Below, piece by piece: positions 49,100 through 62,500 of a stretch of 64,000 bases of DNA. Origin of the DNA: Phoronis australis (taxonomy: Eukaryota; Phoronida; Phoronidae); the NCBI GenBank assembly GCA_002633005.1, contig NMRA01000008.1, forward strand, positions 814,985-878,984. Direction: 5' to 3'. The notes under the pieces are model-generated. The model ran no database searches, had not been told where the DNA came from, and saw only the letters and a program-made list of their open reading frames with translations. Numbering within the stretch: the first letter of the stretch is position 1; every line of letters begins with the position of its first letter. Position numbers and translations under genes: made by a program.

Positions 49100-51639
49100 G
49101 CCACGGTACCGGTGGCCGGTGGCCATATGGGTCCCCGACGGGGAAGTCTGATATATGCACGGCAATTCGATGAAAGAACTAATGCTAGTCGATGGTCAGC
49201 TCCGCTATGATTCATTTGGAACGTGCGGCTTAGCTCGAACCGGCTATACCCGTGTTCTGGCTCCAAAGTTCGTTTTTTGAGCCCCAGTTTCGGGAAAAGT
49301 TCATTAGGGTCCCTTCATGAAGATTTTTTGAAAGGTATGGTCCCCGAAGCCCTTGGCCTATAGACCTCATCAAAATTCCTTGTTGAAACACGGCCACTCA
49401 GTGTCCAGCTTCTGCCGGGCGGCTGGGGAAAATGAACGTGTGTGCCAAAAATGTACACACTTCAACGCCAGCACCGGCGTCACGTTCCCGTCAATCACTG
49501 GCCGCGGATTCTACGCCGGCCTAATGCATGACTACACCTTATTTCATTAACGTGGGTGCGTCACTGAGTCATGACGTGCCCGGCCTGTGCAATATGCACG
49601 GGAATGGCAAGCAAACGATTCGGTTGAGAAGAACCAAAATTCATTGCGCAATACTACTGGGCACTATAAGCATCAAGGAAGTGCAAAGACAATCTTTACT
49701 AATTTATGAGTAATGACTTGAACTTCTTTTTCGATCTTCGGTTTGCAATTTTTAAAATTTCACTAGTCTAGTTTTTAATTCATGAAAGCATTTAGAGCTG
49801 CTCGACATTCATGAACTTATCACTGTTATCGTTTAGTGTACTTCATTGCGATATGGTTATCTCTTCCTGCTACAGTTTATGGTTATGTAATTTCACTTAA
49901 TTGAGTCTTGCTCGCACCGGACAATGCGGCCATCCCGGCTACTGTATCCCACTCCGGCGCCGGGCTCTCTTTGATCCTGGTAAAAGCTACTCAAAAGGAC
50001 GAGCGGTGAAAATTCCCGCATATCTTTAGAAAAGCATGACTTCCGATATAACAGTTACTCTTTTCAATTTTTAATAATGTTAGCCTTTCATATTAAGGGA
50101 TCCCCCCCAGACGGGGTTCAGTCTCTCGGAGGGGTGGCCCAGAACCAGTGCCCCTTTGCCTCTCTATAAATCTGACACTGTCAACTATTTACGAGCGGAA
50201 GAAGATAAGATTCCAAATTTATCGAAAAAACAAAACGATTTCGCACGAAGCAGTACGAGTATCAAGAGATTTGGCCCAAACAACCAAAATGATTGTGTTG
50301 AAAAATACAATTGGATAGACCGCCATTGAAAGAATGGAAGTTTAAAAAACTTAAAGATCTGCCCATTCATTGTTCGCCAATACGATTCTTTGATGACCAT
50401 GTAATGAGTACATGTCTAAAGGATTACAGTTGGCAAAACTAAAAGAGATTTCAACGATTTTTGGACTTCGAGTTTATCTCACCAACCTCAGTACTCCTCT
50501 GGAACTGAATGAACCTAAACACATATTAACACGAATGAAATTCTAAAACCTTCTTGGGGGACCCCAAATACCGTGAGATGCCCCTCGGCGTCTCTTATAT
50601 TCCTCTAGTTACACGCGTCACGACGTCGAGCATGCCTTCGGGAATAGCTTGATAAACAACAAATTCATTGGTTTCTAATTTACATGTTTATGAACGAAAA
50701 TTGAATGATTCGTGTACTTTTTTGAAAAGTAGAAGCTGATCTTGACAGAATTGGTGATGCTTCAGTGAACTTAGTTGCAGGCTGAAGTTAGGAAAATATT
50801 TATGGGGGGGGGGGGGGNTTTGTGCTCCACCTCAATAATTTTTACCTTCCTTAGGGCCTGACTAAAGGGAAAGTGTCAGTTCTTTATAAAATCGTCTTTT
50901 TGAATTTTAAACTCTGACTGAATTTAAAATCTATAAAATTTGAAGTTTATTCTAATTCTCTGGAAGAAGGTAAGCAGACTGTATGTAAAAGCTTTCGTTT
51001 TCTTCTCAAGTGCGCGGAAGATGGTAGCTGCAAAAAATACTGAATGAAAATCCAAGGCGTTTAGTTTACCTTTCGTCGGCACAAGCAAAACTGGGCCGAG
51101 TTATTTTAGGCGTAAGGTATTCCAAAGATGAAATTGAAAGTTTTAAGAACCAAAACTCATCTTCTCCGCGGAGAAAAAATGTGTTTTTTTTTCCGCGGAG
51201 AAAAACGTCTTTAGTCGTAAAAACTTTGAAAAAAAATCCGGGTCATGTTCGGGCCACGCCAGCGATGACGGCCAGTTAAATTTTGCTATGTCATTCTCTC
51301 ACCATGAGGCCGCACTTGCAAAGGTCTGCGTCACCAATGAGACAATCAATTGTTATACAAAGCTCATTGTGCGTCACCGTTTGCTTCGTGTCCCACCCTA
51401 GGTGATAATACTTAGCTTTGCTGTGCAGGTTGGATAGGGGAACTGAACTTAGTCACCCGTTTGCAAACTGAGTTACTAGTTCTAGGAAGCCTGTGACGTC
51501 AGTTAAGGCACTCCAATAGTCGGTGATATTGATTTTGATCCACACACAATACCTGGCGTGAGTGGAAGTCTTAGTTCAATGGTCTTTTCTGAGTCGGGGG
51601 GAACGACTGAATACGTTAAGAACACAGTCCTCGGAACTC
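49100..51639. other. Intergenic region between the two genes
   Basis: 49100-49620 is clearly richer in CpG than its surroundings and holds TGAGTCA at 49566-49572 and TGACGT nearby, but no supported exon. 50100-50179 ends in 'cctctctataaatctgacac' 'tg', a diverged hAT-like end. A repeated dyad 'tccgcgga' occurs twice near 51167-51200. Poly(G) with N at 50804-50818. No gene recognised. Confidence 0.4.
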
Positions 51640-52049
51640 TCCGATCAAACAACAAGTGAAACTTTGGATAAGGCGACTGTTCCCGGCAGTTTGTTGCTCT
51701 CGCGTAGTGAAAACAACTGCAAGTGTCGGAACTAGACCGAGTCGCACGGGGATAACAGGTGGGTAATGTCGATATTGCTGGTGTATAATTAATTATCCTG
51801 GCATTTAGGGATAATAAAAGAGACCCCTTCTAGCTGCACACGTTTTCTCGTACCAGGAAGCGAGTAGACCAAGTGAGTGCATAATTTAGCAGTTTTGAAC
51901 GGATGCACGACTATATACGGCCTCAGTAGTACTAAGTTATTAACATTGTGTCAGAGTTTGAGCATTGAATCTCTTCACGTCCACAAAACCTTTCCTTGAC
52001 ATCTAGTTAACAGCTCTTCTCTCCGAGTCGAACAGATCCACCAAGGCAA
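51640..52049 (+). promoter_or_regulatory. Possible promoter and non-coding exon of the DM13 gene
   Basis: A moderately CpG-containing stretch is followed by a plausible donor CAA|gtatgt at 52049/52050. If used, it would splice to the acceptor at 53528. There is no direct evidence for transcription. Confidence 0.25.
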
Positions 52050-53537
52050 GTATGTTATTCAGTAGATTTCTCTGAAGTAGCGGATTGTGGCCGGCATACT
52101 GCTGCATGTAGTGTAGGCATTTACATCGCCATGTTTGCTGCATGGTCTACGCGTTGCCTAACCATAGATATCCTAACTGCTGTAGGCCTACAGTATAGGT
52201 TCAAACATTGCGTCCTTTGCCAATTTTTGACTTTTGATTCTTAACAGGGCTTGCGTGTTTTTCTGTTCACAAGTCTAAGCAGTAAGTAGCAACCAAGTCT
52301 CATGTTGGAACCCCTGCACTCTTGGATTCCGTACAGCATCACCACCCACTATTTCTTATCTATGACCTCTTACAGATTTGTTTGTCCTTGTGTGTGATTA
52401 TGTCTGATTATGTAATATCCATTTCTGGTGTTGAGGATTTTGTTGAACCAGAGCATCTGGGGAATCCAGATACTGAAAGCTTGGGGACAATTGTTTTTAT
52501 AATCTGAGCTGGAAGTTATACTACTGTATGAGGTGTGATCATTTTATTGATCTTTCGTGAGAATGTCACCATTTCTAATCGGATAAATTAAACAGGTTAG
52601 GGTTTGGAGTTTGTATTACTCCAAAGGATTAGAAAAAGTTATTAGATTTCTTCGAAGAAGTAAATGTTTACTTTGTCGCTAAAGACCCTCGGAGTATATA
52701 GTGTTTGACCACTCAACACGTATCATCATGCACGGTTTTTGCACAAACGTTATTGTAAAATTCTATATTTCAAAAGTTGATTACCTTACTTCAAATAATG
52801 AAGACTCAAGTTAACAAATATTGCTTCGTGACCATTTTCACACAATTCAACCTTGGCTACTTATGAAGTAAAAATTTCTCAATGTTTATTTCTGTTGGGA
52901 AAGTTGACGAAATAAAACCTCATGACAATGAATATTAAAATGCAAAAAATTACCCTGATATAAAAGCCTTCAGGTGAGTTTGTAGCAAATTAAGAGGAAT
53001 TATTATGGAGAGGTCCTGACTTAACAAACCCACTATTAACCTCATTCTCATCTTCTGAGCTATATCCTCTGTGATGTCCTGTTATAGCATAAGAAATATT
53101 TCTTGTTTAGTTTCAGTTCCAGACAACAGCATTTTCCAAAACCAAATATCAATCTACTTGTGTACACAGTCTTGCCATGCTGATTGAAATACTGGTCAAG
53201 AAACCAAATCTTAAATTGTTTTCAGCCAACTTTTATTGCATTTCTCCTTAGCCAGCCAATGACCTTAGCTGAGCCAACTATGGTTTTTTGGCCTAATACT
53301 TTTTTGTCGGTGTTTTCTGCATAGCTGTGGGCTAACAAAACTGCGGGTACAATTTTGAACACCTCCGGTGAATTGCAGGTCTTCATCAAAAAATAAGAAC
53401 TTATTTTAGTCATCATTTTTGTCTAAAGTTGAAAATTAGTGGATTACAAAATTGATGGCTTTTACTAGACACTGATCTGCACTGGCTGTGTTTTATCAAC
53501 TCTCTATAATTTTCTTTTCTACTTTCAGTGGCAAAGT

Positions 53538-53598
53538 ATGTTTGGGGCTACATGTTGTACAGCTCTTGTGGTGCTCCTTTGTGGGATGTATTTAACAG
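53538..53598 (+). CDS. DM13 gene: signal peptide exon
   Basis: Acceptor tctactttcag at 53528, 9 nt of 5' UTR, ATG at 53538, donor ACAG|gtgaat at 53599. Phase 1 out. The first 20 residues are hydrophobic and cysteine-rich, as in a signal peptide. The acceptor before the ATG means that a non-coding 5' exon exists upstream. Confidence 0.75.
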
Positions 53599-56500
53599 GT
53601 GAATATTTTTAAAGTGCAATAAATCCAGTTCATTCTGCCAAAGACAACTTCTGATTTAGATCACTTAACTTTTTGTTCCGTATTCAGTTTAGAATTGAGA
53701 CCTTTCAGACACTAATGTGCGGGGTGACGCCGCGACCGAGTTGGATGCAGGTCATCCGTCACTCGCAAATCACTGAGATTATCCCTACGGGCTATGGTTA
53801 CTCTAATAAATGAATGTAACTTCAGACGTTTGCTGAATTCCTTTGGCACCAACATTCAGCCTTATTTCTTTTAATTGAGCACATCTTGTATTGTATTGTT
53901 GGGTACAAGGAATCCGAGTCTGTTTTATGCCATGATTAGTGCAAACCATGGTAGAAGGCTAGGCACTGGGTGTGGAAATGATTCACATATTTAACAAAGT
54001 GATACTTCCTTCCATACAGAAAATTTATTCTGGTCATTGCTCAGGGAGTGATAATCTAGTTACAACTGGTAGCCTAGAAAGCAAACTAGACAAAACTCGT
54101 GCCGTTTTTTTCCTACATCCAGGATTCATGAAGACTATAATGAATTTTCAGATAAAAGAATTCCACTGCAATATGAAATGCAAAACCTTGAAATTTTGAG
54201 AGCAGACTCTCACTTAATTATAGCATTTACACTGGGGTCATTAAGTACAAGCCAAGACTAGACACTCATCCAAGTAAGCTATAATGCACTGCAGCACAGA
54301 ATAGTAGACACTTATTTTTAGCTCGCACAACTGGTAGGACGGAAAAAGTAAACAATAATTTCGAGTTTGATTTCAAGTACACAGATTAGACCAAGAGCCC
54401 GGTATTACAACAAAAGTGCCTAGTCATCGGAGTCATAATTGGAAACTGAACGTCAGACATCAGCAAAACAAATGAATAAAAAGTTGAATAAACACAGTTA
54501 TTTGGTTGCACTACTGTGCATTGCTATTAAAATGCGTGGGTAAAAATAAGGGGCACACTAGCTTATGGAGAACGTTGACCGCCGCGCGGTTCCAGCACGT
54601 TGCAGTTTTTACGCATGCGACCTGTTTAGATTTTCAGATGTGGAGAACACTGACTTCAGGCCATCGTCCAAATTTGTGTTTCATGTGATTGGGCATTTCA
54701 GAAAAGAATCTTGACAGTTAGAAAAAAATGAATAACATTTATACCACAACAAAATTTAATTTCGTGTCAAAAAAACAAATGTCTACATTTAAAAATCAAT
54801 TACAAAGTGATAAATGGCTTACTACATGGCATACCTATCGAAATCGTTTAGAGAATATGCATTGGTTTATTGTCCTTCCCCGTTAATGAGCTGAGTCACC
54901 AAATTATCACAAATATTTTTCCTAGGTCCTGCCTGCTTAGCAGAGTGAGGCCATTTCAGGAATGGTAATTGACTTTTCTTGCCTGATCAAGTTCCTATGA
55001 AACTTTCAGATGCAGTGCCTTATGTACTCCAAAACGCTGTTAGAAACTGTTTCTAAAATGTTTCATTTTTGACTAAAGGGTTATCAAAACTAAGACTTCA
55101 TGTTTTGTATGAAAAAACCCTCAGAAGATGCATAAGACGACAATTGAAAACTAAGTGGTAGCTAAAAACAATTGTAATAGCATTTTTGAGATTTCATTTC
55201 AAACGAATTTATGGAAGATATACTAGTATTTAAAAATTATTTATTACATTATAACACAAGGTATGATATTTCATTTTAAAATTGACTTTCAAAAAAGTTC
55301 AATGTTGGTTTAACTTGGTATGTACTGAATCCAGTGGGCTGTTCTTTGCTTTTAGTATTTATAACTAGCCGTTACCCGTGCTTTTGCACGGGTAGCAGCT
55401 AGTGGGAAACGCCGAGGGAGGGAAATTTATAGCTCACCTAAGAGTGAACAACTGAGTGTTCATCGCAAGAGACAGGAATACTTCTTGAAGAGACCGTGTT
55501 CAAAGCTTCAAGCAGAATTTCTGTCACTGTCAGATTTTAGTAGACAAGGTGTGCGGCTGCGGAATTCTTTCCCCATGCAGTACAAATTTCTTTCCACTGA
55601 GAACATTTGACCCTAGCCGTAACACAAAGTACGGTTATCAGATATTACTCTTTTAAAGTGAAAACTAAGAATGCACTTAAAATATCGTATAGCACACAAA
55701 GTATATAGACGTATTTATAAAAGTTGCATCATAAATGTACATACTGAGGTAGAAAACCAGCTAGCTAGGTAGCCATGTAGCCTGCTCGGTGGGACACCGA
55801 AATTTCACACAACCCAGGGGCTCAGCTCGTCACCTCGTCATACGTGAAACTTAGAGCTAACAACCTGCAGGGGTGCATGCAGAACCTGTGAATGAACAGA
55901 CATTCACCTTGCCTGTTAGAGCCGTTGATAGAATTTAAAAAAATGTACTAAACGTTATTTTTCATAATTCCCCTTCTTTTGTAACAACGCCATTGTGTTC
56001 GTTAAGGTTTTGTCCCCGGACTACGTCTCGGTTTCCGGTTTTCTGTCGATTTGTCTTGTTCATCAATAAACGCTAGCAAACCTTGTTTTATTTAACTCAC
56101 TGTCGCAACATCTTGAACAATATTGTCAGTCATGGAATACTAGAAGTCAGGTTGCCTTATCTCAGAACATAAACGTATATCCCAACAGAATAGTCACATT
56201 TAGTTGTGAGCCCGGGATATGCATATGAGCAAATACTTTCACTAGAATTCATCCTGGTCAGCTGGCTAAAATTGAAAATCAAACTCCTTTCCTTTATTAT
56301 GAGAGCTGGAGGTGTTAGAGATATTAACATTGAAAACCTTCCTAAGGAGACTGGAATGATGAAAATTCACACAAGACATCAATTCCTATCTGCTTGTTGT
56401 ATGTACAAATGTTTTTAACGTCTTGTCCCAACATACTACATGCTAAGTTTAAGATGACTACTAATCCCTACAATACTAGTTCCTCAATATCATCAAATTT

Positions 56501-59500
56501 CAATCTTCCTAAACCCAGAAATGAAACTGGGAAATATCATTTCCTTACAGCAGGCCCTATCTATGGAACTGCAGATGCCAAATGTACATCATCCTTTATA
56601 ACATTTAAAAGAATTATAAGAAATCTATTTAACTTCATGTAGATGTGTTCTGTTTAGCAATTTTACATTCAGTATATCCATATCAGACTATTTTTTATTC
56701 ATGTGTACATATGGCTGTCCTTCGGGAGCAAGTTTTCGGATATACAGAATTGATTGAACGCATGACATTTTTCATTGTTCACAGTCTTTATTCCTTTACG
56801 TTCATATCTTTGGAATAAAACTACTCTCAACGAAACATAGGTAAAGTAAATGACCTAGCGACATAATTAAAAGGCACACGATATTTCGAAACATACCGGT
56901 ACTTGTTTCATTCTCATCCGCCTTAGGCTACAACACTGGTGAATAATGGGTACACCAATGTTTTTGTAGACTTCCATGTTAAGCGGTTTGTTTCCAGAAT
57001 TAGGTATGAAGTCCCTGCACGTTGGACCAGTGTGGCCAAAAAGTTACTTTACAAAAATGTCTTGTCTAATAATTACCTCCAGGACGAACACGCCATTAAG
57101 AAAATTATTAGGGATAATATTAAAGTTTGTAAATCTGAGGATCACCTCCATGTTATTATTTGTTATCGGAATAGAAAGTCCTCCAACTTGGTCATGAAAA
57201 ATAACATTTCTAAAGTGAAAGTCTGCCCCGTTGCCCGGTGTAGTGTTGTTTATAAATTTCTATGTCCAATGAACGAATGTCTTCGTTCAAACGTCAAACA
57301 GTGTTACATTGGTAAAACAGTTTGAAGTCTTTCCTGTCGCTTATCTATGCATCTTCAAAATGGCGCCATCCAAGATCATTTTCTGCAATGTCACTAACGT
57401 AAAATCACCCGTCAAGAAATCGTGGAAAACACGTCAATTCAGTATGTAGAGCATAATGTGCCGCGATTGAAAGTATATGAGTCCCTTTTAACTGCATTTG
57501 AGAATCCTGTTTTGAATGAGCAGCAAACAGGGTCGTGCTGCACGTTACACTTGTTTGCGTGACATTCCTGTTACCCCCCTTCTTTAGTCATTCTTTGCAG
57601 TATTTCACACCCGCCGTGTCCCACTGTGTGTTTCATCAGCTTATGCTCTGTGGTGGCATTACTTTGTCATTTTATCTTCACTTGAGAACGAAACGAGTAT
57701 TTTTTGAAATATCGTGTGCCTTTTAATTATGTGGCTAGGTCAGTTACTTTACCAATGTTCCATTTAGAGTAGAGTTTTATTCCGGAGATAGGAACATAAC
57801 GGAATAAAGACTGTGAACAATGAAAAGTGTCGTGTGTTCAATCAATTATGTGTACATATGTGTATGTGTGTGTATTTAGTTGTGTATTCATGTGTTTGTT
57901 TGTTTTTATGTATGTATGTATGTATGTATGTATGTATGTATGTTAGTGTGTATTTATATATGTATAACCATATGTATGTTTATGTATGTATGTATGTATG
58001 TATGTATGTGTGTATTTATATATATGTATGTATGTTTATGTATGTATGTGTTTATGTATGTGTGTGTGTAAGAGTGCATTTGTATACATGTGTGTATATA
58101 TCTATTATGTCTTACTTTTATTAATTATTTTTTGTCTGTTTTTAATTATTTATATTTATATTTTAGTTAATTATCTTGTCTTACTTTCTTTATCTTCTAT
58201 TCATCATATTTTATTTTTTATTTTGTTTCATCGGTCTTTCCATGTTAATTTCTTACTCTTTGCTTATAATTTAAATATTGTCTTTCATCTTGTAATTCTG
58301 TTAGTTTGTCTTTACTGTCTGTGTGTTTTTACTGAGGGCCCTAATGGAAAGCAGTGTGAACTGATGGGGCCACCCTCATTGTAAATATTACATTAATAAA
58401 TAAATAAATTAAATAAATTCCTGTAGGGTTCCATTTCTGTTACCATCTTTAATCGCTATTTTCAAATTCTCAGTTTTAAGCCGATTGTCTTTTAGCCATG
58501 TGAACAGTGCAAAGTGCAGCTTTAAATCTTGCATTGTCTTAACAGGAGTGGAATGTGTGACCACCTATCATGGCAAGCTGATTGGAGAACTGAGCAGGAA
58601 GGACCATGATGTCAGGGGTACCATCTATGCTGTGGATGCGAAACGCGTCAAGTTTGTGAAATTTAACTACGATGGAACCGCTCCAGGTACAATACACATG
58701 GCTTGCTTAGTAATAGGATTCCCGACTTAGAAAGCGAAGAAAATGTCTTTTTTCAGTAGAATAAGAGCAAGGAGCTACTGCCCTGCAGGGGTGCATCAAG
58801 GGGATAAGCGTCCATGCCAAGAATTATATGATGACACTTGGCTTACCTCAAACTCCAACTCTGCCTGATGTAATTGGCCCAGTTATGTTGCGCACTCAGT
58901 AGAATTAATGAGGAGCACAATATGGAAAGATTATAAAAACCTTTTTAGGTTTGTAAAAACCCTATGTCTTGTCCAGTTTTCAAAATTCAAAAACCTAATC
59001 ATGTCCACTTCTCACGAACTATTCATGTGTTACAGGAGTACTGAACCGGACTTTGTTGAAGTATTCAGGTGTTGCCTAAGCTTGTTATCAAAAATAAGGT
59101 GCATGGCGTTCATAAGCATTTTGTTTGAATTGCGTACTCATATTGGTTAATGTTTAGCATATCGTATATGATGCGGCGTTTGTGATTTTCACGAGCAGTC
59201 TCAGCCGAGTCGTGTTTTGTTTTTCTTTCAAAATTCTTTATTTTTTTAATTCTTACTGGTCGTAGGCATACGTGAGTGGCTCACGGTGAGCCGATAAGAA
59301 AATAATTGCAAAACAAACAGATCCACACTCTCTAAATTAAAGTATTTTTTCATTAATTGTTACGGCTGATTCTATTCAAAATTATTCACATGGCAGTGGA
59401 TATTTCTGTGCTGTACGTTGTGTACAACGCTTAGATTTTTTTAATATTTTAATCTAATCTAAGTATTTATGTAACATCAACGTTCACAAATGCGGGTTTC

Positions 59501-62500
59501 GTTTGGACAGAGACGACCACACAAACAATGCTGCATATCATATCACTAAGTCGCTGTCAAACATATATGCTATTTATAAAGTAAATGAAGAACGATAAAT
59601 TGGAACTGCTATTGTCGCCCCCATTGCATTTATAGCTGCTTTTACACGAGAGACAGTTGTCACCATGTCAGTTGTCACGGAGCGACTTGCTCCACTTTAG
59701 TCGCATTTACACGACATAAGTTCGCACACTGGATCAGCATGAGTCACTTAAACGAAAACTGTCTGGGCATGCTCGCACAAACGCACCTGCACCAGACCAG
59801 CTGTTCAGTGTTAGCTGCACCAGATCAGCTGTCTTTTGTGTAAATGCGACATTTATCCGAGAGACACGTGACCTGGCACACAGCCAACACAGGATGAGTC
59901 TGATTATGTAGAGAATGATAACATCAGCTGCCTGGATCAGTGCTGGCAAATATTGAGGTATGCAAACCGGTCAAGTTGCCCAATCTCGACCGCTGAGGGT
60001 GTCAACGTAAGATTGTTTTCGTGCCACGTGATTGGCTGATGACACCCAGTGAATTTTGAGCTTCAAATTTGCACATTCACTGACGTCTCATTTAGTGAGT
60101 GCCTTGCTCCACTAATTTTACCCGCTGCTCAGTAGTTATTTTTATCTCAGTCTGTTACCTAGTAAAACTACAGGCTTTTTTCCCTAACTTAATCTTTTTG
60201 ACTTATTGATCCAGAATACTTCACCGTCTTTTTGTCTAACTTTTTATATGGTCACACACCATTTTTAAGTAAGCCGCTGATAATTTATAATGATCATGAT
60301 AAAGTTGAAAAATACGGACCTGACTTTTGAGGCTGTTCCTCAAATTGTGTTCATTGGGTATGTAATATTTACCAAATTTTAACAGTCAAGCTCTACTATT
60401 TGAATATCTGCATCTTTCATGATCATTCCAAAGAATGAAACTACAATATTTCTTAAAACCTTTAATATCGTCATATGACCAAGTGTTGGTTGATGTCTTA
60501 TATACAATAATTGATCTGCGTGTATCAGCGCAGAGTACTGTTCTCCGAATTATTCTCGTTTCTGACCTATTTAAACCTTGATAATTTTTGAACGACTTGA
60601 GATTAGTTTCTAAAATTTCACACAAGTCACTTTGCCAGCAATTTGAAATATGTTTTTATGATCCAAAATGCACTGGAAGAGGGCAAATGGTGCAAAATAA
60701 TTCAGAATGTTTCATTTCCATTAAGGCAAATTGATACACAATGTGGCCACACTCTAGAATCTAGTGTGTCATCAAACCATATTCTTTTGTGCATGTGCAT
60801 ACCCAGGGTAGCTCAGGGTGCTCGAATGAGCCCCCCTATTTGACAAAGTGGGCAAAAAGGTCCGCCTTAGAGAAACAAAAAGTCCGAGAAAACGAGACAA
60901 AAATCCAAAGGAATTCCGCACAAATGCACAATTCATAGGTCTGAACGTAGTACCCCATTTTTTCGTTCCCGTTTTTTTCAATGAAAGGTCCACATACTGA
61001 AAAATTCAAGCCCCTCTATATTTTAGGCTGGGTGCACGCATGTTGTGCTATTAATTAAAAACCTTTACAGTCCTGTTTAATTACTGTCCAAAACATTCTG
61101 TAACAACTCTTCCATTTGGGTTGAAGATAATGACAAAGTTGTATGTGTTTATACTTGTTAAGTTCGTGCAACATTGTTGCAGATTACTGAACTAATGTAC
61201 CAAAATGTTATTTGGTTACAGTATAAGCCGTGTTAACAATCATAATGAAGAAAATTTTTGTTGAAATCTGTTTTTGTTGAGAAATTATACAAAATGAATG
61301 GTCATTGGCCTGTCATATCGTGTTGTAAATATTGAACAATGTTTGTCTGTGTACCATATGATGTTCTGTTCTAGACTGCGGATAGCATCTTGTCTTGTGA
61401 GTGGAAGTGTCATAAATCACTGGTTCATTACCAGGGAAGGGTTGATTTTGATAGAAAAAATGTGTTCACTCTGAACAATTTAATTTGACCCTCTGCCATT
61501 ATGCACTCTCTGATCGCTTTATTATCAGGACTCTTGTAATTATATGTTTTTGTTTCCACACTGTAGAAACCTGAGTTTGTGGACCGCGTGAAAGTTATGA
61601 TATTGTTTGTTTTAGATGCCTTCTTCTGGTTTGGCATGAAAGGCAAGTCTAGTAACACAGTCGATGGTACTGGTATCAAAGTTCCGGATGAAAATAACAG
61701 GTAATGAATGCAAAATAACACGTAATGAATACAAAATAACAGGTAATGTATGGAAAATTTAAAGATTTACTTAAACCTGATAATGGGGTTATTTTCCACA
61801 GGAATGAGGAGAAGTTTCGATTCATATATTAATAAATAATTTATGGAATACAGGGTTTCTTAAAGGTTTCATTACCTGAACTGTTCTTGAAAGCCGTTTT
61901 ACGAATTGTTTTAAGATCTTCCAATTTTGCATGAGGGCCTGTAAAATATTATTATATGACTTATGAAGTACAACTGCTTAAGAAAACAAAACGGTATTTT
62001 AGAAAACAGTTTTGATATCTCATCTTCAGAACTTGCCGGTTCAGATCAAAGATACCAATCTGTTGTGTCTGATTAAATCATCTCAGGATACCGATGTTAC
62101 GATTCGCTAGATAATGAGACCATCGAACCATGTATTTACCATGTTAGCTTATATCCCTTCAACAGAAAGAATAGCATCGTTTCTGGCTAATGGTATTTCT
62201 TTGCAAAAAATGATTCCAATACAGCTTTTAACAGGGAATTCAGTTTCAGAAGTCAAACAGATAAAAAATCTCCAGATTTAATCCACAATAGTTCAATTTA
62301 TTTCATGCAGTATTTTATTACCTCAATGCAGTAACAGTTCTGCTCTACACAAAAGAAGCTAGATCAGCATTTCTGAAACATTCTGTCTTCCGTCATCTGT
62401 ATAATTATGAATTCCTTGACTGAAGTTCATACAGCCATGGTGTGAGCAAAGTTTCTAAATGTAAAGCTGCCATAAAACCACCTCCTGTCAAAGAACAAAA

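Larger units (their letters stand above)
56206..58421 (+). mobile_element. Truncated LINE 3' end, split by a later insertion
   Basis: 56206-56642 encodes, with a frameshift near 56400, the C-terminal tail of a non-LTR retrotransposon ORF2: RHQFLSACCMYKC, then LHAKFKMTTNPYNTSSS, ETGKYHFLTAGPIYG and FKRIIRNLF, the common 'FxYxGPxxWN..FKxxxKxxL' layout. The 3' UTR runs on to 58421, interrupted by the Penelope-like element at 56714-57847. It ends 'gagggccctaatggaaagca'...'ccaccctcattgtaa' and an AATAAATAAATA tail. The 5' part with the reverse transcriptase is missing. It ends 125 bp before the DM13 exon at 58546. Confidence 0.7.

Noticed and set aside
49100-49620. CpG-rich stretch as promoter of a further gene
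   Set aside because: No exon with supported borders follows on either strand; left as an unassigned region.
57905-58080. CRISPR-like or regularly spaced repeat array
   Set aside because: Simple microsatellite; eukaryotic setting with no cas genes.
57813-58384. Met/Tyr/Val/Cys-rich open frames over 100 codons
   Set aside because: They are translations of the (TATG)n microsatellite and AT-rich LINE 3' UTR.
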